DNA from: Bolinopsis microptera
Taxonomy: Eukaryota > Ctenophora > Tentaculata > Lobata > Bolinopsidae
Assembly: GCF_026151205.1 (NCBI RefSeq)
Contig: NC_087076.1
Span: 13,315,675 to 13,379,674 of the forward strand
Length of the DNA: 64,000 nt
Direction of reading: 5' to 3'
This document shows, piece after piece, positions 59,330 through 64,000 of this stretch (position 1 is the stretch's first letter; every line of letters begins with the position of its first letter). The notes beneath the pieces are model-generated. The model made no database searches. It had not been told where the DNA came from and was given only the letters and a program-made list of their open reading frames with translations. The position numbers and the translations under genes are program-made.

Positions 59330-60316
59330 AACTCCTCGAGACTCTACTCCTTCGAGACTCTGCTCCTTCGAGACCCTGCTCCTTCAAGACTCTACTCCTT
59401 CGAGACTCTACTCCTTCGAAACTCTACTCCTTCGAGACTCTGCTCCTTCGAGACCCTGCTCCTTCAAGACTCTACTCCTTCGAGACTCTACTCCTTCGAG
59501 ACTCTACTCATTCGAGACTCTAATCCTTCGAGACTCTGCTCCTTCGAGACTCTACTCATTCGAGACTCTAATCCTTCGAGACTCTGCTCCTTCGAGACTC
59601 TACTTCTTCGAGACTCCACTCCTTCGAGACTCTACTCCTTCGAGACTCTACTTCTTCGAGACCCTGCTCATTCAAGACTCTACTCCTTCGAGACCCTGCT
59701 CCTTCAAGACTCTACTCCTTCGAGACTCTGCTCCTTCAGGACTCTACTCCTTCGAGACTCTACTCCTTCAGGACTCTACTCCTTCGAGACTCTACTCCTT
59801 CGAGACTCTACTCCTTCGAGACTCTGCTTCTTCAAGACTCTACTCCTTCGAGACTCTACTTCTTCGAGACTCTGCTCCTTCGAGACTCTACTTCTTCGAG
59901 ACTGATCTACTCCTTCGAGACTCTGCTCCTTCGAGACCCTGCTCCTTCAAGACTCTACTCCTTCGAGACTCTACTTCTTCGAGACTCTACTCCTTCGAGA
60001 CTCTACTTCTTCGAGACCCTGCTCCTTCGAGACTCTACTCCTTCGAGACTCTGCTCCTTCGAGACTCTACTTCTTCGAGACTGATCTACTCCTTCGAGAC
60101 TCTGCTCCTTCGAGACCCTGCTCCTTCAAGACTCTACTCCTTCGAGACTCTACTCCTTCGAGACTCTACTCATTCGAGACTCTAATCCTTCGAGACTCTG
60201 CTCCTTCGAGACTCTACTTCTTCGAGACTCCACTCCTTCGAGACTCTACTCCTTCGAGACTCTACTTCTTCGAGACTCTACTCCTTTGAGACTCTGCTCC
60301 TTCGAGACTCTACTCC
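59330..60316. repeat. 16-bp minisatellite, about 61 copies
   Basis: Unit CTCCTTCGAGACTCTA with variants (CTGCTCC, TTCAAGACT, CTTCTTCG, GACCCTG). A higher-order pattern is seen: the segment starting ACTGATCTACTCCTTCGAG occurs at 59901 and 60080, 179 bp apart. It follows a GC-rich start (GGCGCGCGCGCGCAGCGC at 59233). Confidence 0.92.
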
Positions 60317-61560
60317 TCGAACAACATTAAATCAATCCCTTGACCTAATAGCTTCTGTAACGGCCTCAATAAATGTATTTAATGGTATAGTGGCGAAGTT
60401 TTCGAAGGCCAGTTTGAGTGCACGTCGTCATGTCAGTGACTATGAACTAACGAGTGTAAATGGTAAACTGTAACTGAAAGTACTATTTTGATGAATTTTG
60501 AAAGCTTTCTTTGGGAATAAAACTTTGAGTACCTCAATCGTGCCATCCCCAGTAACCTTGTAACATGGTCATTCAAGAAAAATTCAGTCAAAACAGTGAA
60601 ATTTGGGTCACGGAAAGCTAAAAATGAAATTCGAATATGTCCTACCGGTAGGACTAGGAGTAGGACATATTCAAAATGTTTACACACCCTTAATTTGGTA
60701 TGTTTACAGTAAATAATTTGGCGTTTTGACACCTCTGTACGTTACTAATTACTATTATACTTGCAACTAACTAACGAAGATAAAGAAAGAGTGCACAATA
60801 GAAAAGAGTGCACAATTGAAAATCATAACATATCTGAGTTCTGAATATTATACTAATTATTATATATGGGATGGCAGTTATTAACATTTTTACATCAATG
60901 AACTGCGCTCTGCTTTTATTTTCTCCGACTCCTCACCAGCTCCAGCGATTGCTGCAGGCACAGCTTGCTCGTTCTTCTCAGCATCAATAGTACTACTACT
61001 AATAGTCATCTCTGCTCAATCCAACTCAACCAATTGACCAACCAGGCTCTATTGATGAAATAGTAATTCACTTTGAGGAAATGATTCGCTTTTAGAATCA
61101 TTGGTCATTCAAGAAAAATTCAGTCAAAACAGTGAAATTTCGCCACAGTCCGATGGTTTATCAAAGATTCCCCAATTATAACCAATGTTAGGGGGCTAAA
61201 CTAATGTGATAGGGCTAACTTGAGGTAACTTCAGATTATTATATAACTTTATTCAAATCAAAAATAGAACATAAATGAACATCTTAAAGATCTGATAATG
61301 GATAAGTAGCCAGAAAAAAAAGAAATACTGATACACTTAAGCTATAACAATTTCTTCCATCCCGCTCTATCAGAGGCTAAAACTCTAAAAGTCTTAAATT
61401 GTACAAATCGTCTGTATTTACAAATGGAATGTTTCTGCTACCTAAATCAAATTTAGTAGTCCTAAGGAAGTTCGACTGGTGTCTGCCTACTCTACCCTTT
61501 TAAGTACTCTGACTCTCTACTGCAAAGTGTAATGCAAGCTGTGCAGGTGAGTTGTTATCA
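60317..61560. other. Non-coding stretch with a 39-bp direct repeat and a hairpin
   Basis: TGGTCATTCAAGAAAAATTC and the following 19 bases occur at 60566-60604 and again at 61102-61140. A short inverted repeat GAATATGTCCTAC ... GTAGGACATATTC lies at 60633-60645 and 60660-60672. No gene recognised. Confidence 0.55.
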
Positions 61561-61599
61561 CTGGATTACACAGGATTACACAGGATTACACAGGATTAA
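61561..61599 (-). repeat. 10-bp repeat tail of the LINE
   Basis: Read on the minus strand, TAATCCTGTG is repeated about 3.5 times immediately after the ~105-bp 3' UTR of the LINE. Short-repeat 3' tails instead of poly-A are known in several non-LTR clades such as CR1 and I-like elements. Confidence 0.7.
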
Positions 61600-64000
61600 A
61601 ATTAAATTATAGATCCATTATCATGGACCGTCATAATTGTTTACAGAAGTTAATGAAAACAATCATCTTTGCTTGAAGTCAGGGCCAGGGTTATCCTTAA
61701 GTCTTAATTATGACTAATTCGCGAAGTTCTCACCAAATTGATAGTAAAATTGTTTAAGTTTCGTGCATTTGAATTACGCTGACGCATATCTTCGGTGAAG
61801 CTATTTCGCTCTTCGGAGCAGCGAAGGAAATAAGTGCACACACAGTTGACAGCATAGGAGCGCCTTTCTTGAAATTGAATATACTGTGGAGTGTTTGGTT
61901 GAATATCAAGTGAGCGGTGGCAGTGAATATGGAGGCTCTGGTGATTTTGAGGAATTACAGTTGAGTAAGGAGACAAAATTTCCATGAGATGATCTTTGAG
62001 ATTTGTTTCATTGATATTGCTGGAGTCGGTGATTTCATTGCTTATTTCAATGATTGGCATTTGAGAAAGATTTTTGACTAATTTAGACCTCTGTTTTGAA
62101 TACAAGTCACATATGTAAAGAACATGCGACTCGTCTTCGATGGTCTCAACGCCCATACTTGATTGGCACCAACCACATAGTCTTTGCTCACGGGGTGTGT
62201 TGGAGTATCTGCCTCTTTCAATATGGAGATCATGGGCGCTGATTCTAAGTTTTGTGGTGCTGTAACGACGAGAAAAGCCTTTGCATAAGTATAAGTAGGG
62301 CTCTCGGTTGAAGGTGTGTTTGATTGAGTGATAGAATGAGAGTTTAGAAGAAGTAGATTTTTGATATTGCCAACATTTTTTGAATTGATTGGTTAGAGCT
62401 TCGATGATTTTAGGAATTCTATACTTTTTGCTGCATAGTGAGATAGTGGTTTGATGGATTGACTAAATTTTGACTGATTTATGAGGGAGTCTTTTAATAA
62501 TTTGTGATCACTTACAGGGTTGGGCGCGGCTTTGTTAGCTGCATTTGTATTGAGAATTCGGTGCGCAGTTACGTGATCTAGTTTGTAAATTTCATCTAGT
62601 TCAAGGAGTGGTTTTATGTATCGATACCAAGGTAAGTTTAGTGATTTTTGTTCTTTTACGGCTGCAGTGACAAACGAATTCGACTTTGATTTTGTATTTA
62701 GCCTTTTGAAGTAATTTAACGTTAAGCGAATTGATTGATAAATCAGAGGAATTCTTCCTGTTTCTCCCCAAACACCTACATTTGATGCTTTACGATGGAC
62801 TCCCAATACCCATTTTAGGAATGAAATATGCACTCTTTCTTGCAGAGAGGCGCTGATTTTTTAAAGTAAGTTAGTAGCGGTTGCTTCTGTCGAGTTAATC
62901 GTTTTGCAAAGAGATTTATTGATCGTACTAGTGGGTGTCCATATCGGAGCACCATATAATAAAATGGGCTTGATGAGAGAGTCGAAAAGTGTAAGGAGTG
63001 CTTTAAAAGATAACTTTGAACGCATGACAACCCTTTTCAGGCCAAAAAATGCACGCATTGCTTTGGTTTTAAGGTTTTGTTGAGCGATCTGTACTTGACC
63101 CGATTGATGAAGTTCAAATCCAAGTTAACAATAACTGTCAACAATTTCAAGATTAGATCCGTTGAGTGTAAATTTGATGTTTTGTATGTCCTGTTTTAAC
63201 GTTTTCTTACCAAAGATGACTGCTTGAGTTTTGAGTTCATTGATTTCAATGCCCCACTCCTTACAAAAATTACCGAGAATATTAAGTTGCTTTTGAGTGG
63301 TTTCCTGGTCGAGTGAAAGGAGTATAAGGTCATCCGCCCACAGTAGGTGGCTAATAGTCATATTTGAAAGTACGGGGCAATTTGGAAAATCTAGGAGGCA
63401 GGACATATCACTAAGAAAAACTTTAAAAAGATCAGGTGAGAGTGGGTGACCTTGTTCTGTACCTTTACGTATCTGAAAGCGTTTACTGAGGTGACCAGAT
63501 AATTTTATGTAAGCGTACGAATTTGAGTACATATTTTTGAGGACATTGTAGAAGTTTCCAGTTATGCCATTTTTTGCGAGTTTGAGGAAAAGGGCTTGAC
63601 GGCAGACTGAGTCGAATGCTTTTTTAAAATCAACAAATACTGCATAATATACAGGTTTCCCCAAAAGTTTATATTTTGAAGGTATAGTTTTCATGGTTAG
63701 TATGTGATCGTATGTTTGAGCTTTCTTTGTGAAGCCTAGTTGGTTAGGTGGATCAGGGCAGTTTTCAGAGCGGAAGTGGATAAGTCGTTCTGAGAGAATA
63801 GTTGAGAATAGTTTTCCTATGACACTGCTGACAGCAACTGCACGGTAGTTGTCAGGATCTGATTTATTTCCCTTTTTATGAAGTGGAGATATAATGCTGA
63901 CGTTCCAGGGATAAATTCCTTGTGAGAAGCAGGCGTTGAAGAGGTTCAACATAATCAATTTATGATTGGTATCTAGAGATTTTATAATTTCGTTATTAAT
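61563..64000 (-). mobile_element. LINE (non-LTR retrotransposon), 3' part, runs off the window
   Basis: The ORF2 frame is open to position 64000, so the element's 5' part (endonuclease, ORF1) lies beyond the window. The 3' UTR is about 105 bp and ends in the 10-bp repeat tail. Confidence 0.85.
61704..64000 (-). pseudogene. LINE ORF2 reverse transcriptase and C-terminal domain, with two stops and a frameshift
   Basis: RT blocks in order: ISPLHKKGNKSDPDNYRAVA, GFTKKAQTYDHI, VFVDFKKAFDSV (first catalytic Asp), GTEQGHPLSPDLFKVFL, LLWADDLILL (catalytic Asp pair in WADD) and WGIEINELKTQAV. All catalytic residues are kept. TAA at 63125-63127 interrupts SYC*LGFE in frame, TAA at 62861-62863 interrupts NLL*KISAS in frame, and a frameshift lies near 62400-62430. 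The thumb/connection region follows (PILLYGAPIWTP, FLKWVLGVHRKAS). Near the end RLCGWC...EDESHVLYIC forms the CX2C-HX4C zinc motif found in many LINEs. The reading ends at TAA 61704. Few lesions mean recent activity. The clade is not assigned. Confidence 0.85.

Noticed and set aside
59231-59905. 224-residue ORF across the minisatellite
   Set aside because: The ORF is formed almost entirely by the 16-bp repeat; no evidence of expression from sequence alone.

Overview
The window is animal nuclear DNA: AT-rich, with GT-AG introns, single-copy eukaryotic genes split by long introns, and many transposons, satellites and minisatellites. The non-LTR and GTTQGD-type reverse transcriptase relics, a PET-LIM protein and a tandem family of secreted pentraxin-like proteins fit an early-branching metazoan such as a cnidarian. 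That placement is inference, since no marker here names the species.

Layout. 1-7.9 kb: a nearly complete NOG1/GTPBP4 ribosome-assembly GTPase gene on the + strand (9 exons visible, 5' end outside the window). Its largest intron holds a 3-kb foldback element with ~948-bp inverted arms and a hAT-type MITE with a perfect 8-bp target duplication. 7.93-9.64 kb: homopolymer-dominated sequence that destroys the last NOG1 exon. 10.2-13.9 kb: a minus-strand gene for an acidic single-pass membrane protein, five phase-0 exons visible. 14-18.6 kb: a second hAT MITE, rearranged repeats and a minisatellite. 19.3-26.2 kb: three tandem copies of a ~3-kb unit encoding a signal peptide, a pentraxin/LamG-like domain and an N-glycosylation-rich coiled coil. 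All three copies are damaged or truncated, each in a different way.

26.19-32.35 kb and 39.59-45.75 kb are two versions of one ~6.16-kb block that differ mainly by very dense small indels, which looks like unpolished long-read sequence. Between them lie a degraded reverse-transcriptase element (minus), the C-terminal relic of a LINE (plus) and poly-C tracts. 45.75-48.2 kb is error-rich, but a protein kinase catalytic core can still be read on the minus strand. 49.0-53.9 kb: a PET-LIM (Prickle/Testin-type) gene whose middle is lost in another error-rich stretch. It is followed by a 44-bp tandem array (in its last intron) and a 171-bp satellite. The satellite is interrupted by a LINE ORF1 element and then flips into inverted orientation. 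59.3-60.3 kb: a 16-bp minisatellite. 61.56 kb to the end: the 3' part of a LINE on the minus strand, ending in a 10-bp repeat tail.

No operon-like co-function is visible. The main local themes are tandem expansion and decay of one secreted-lectin family, heavy transposon and satellite load, and uneven assembly quality that must be allowed for before any gene is called broken.
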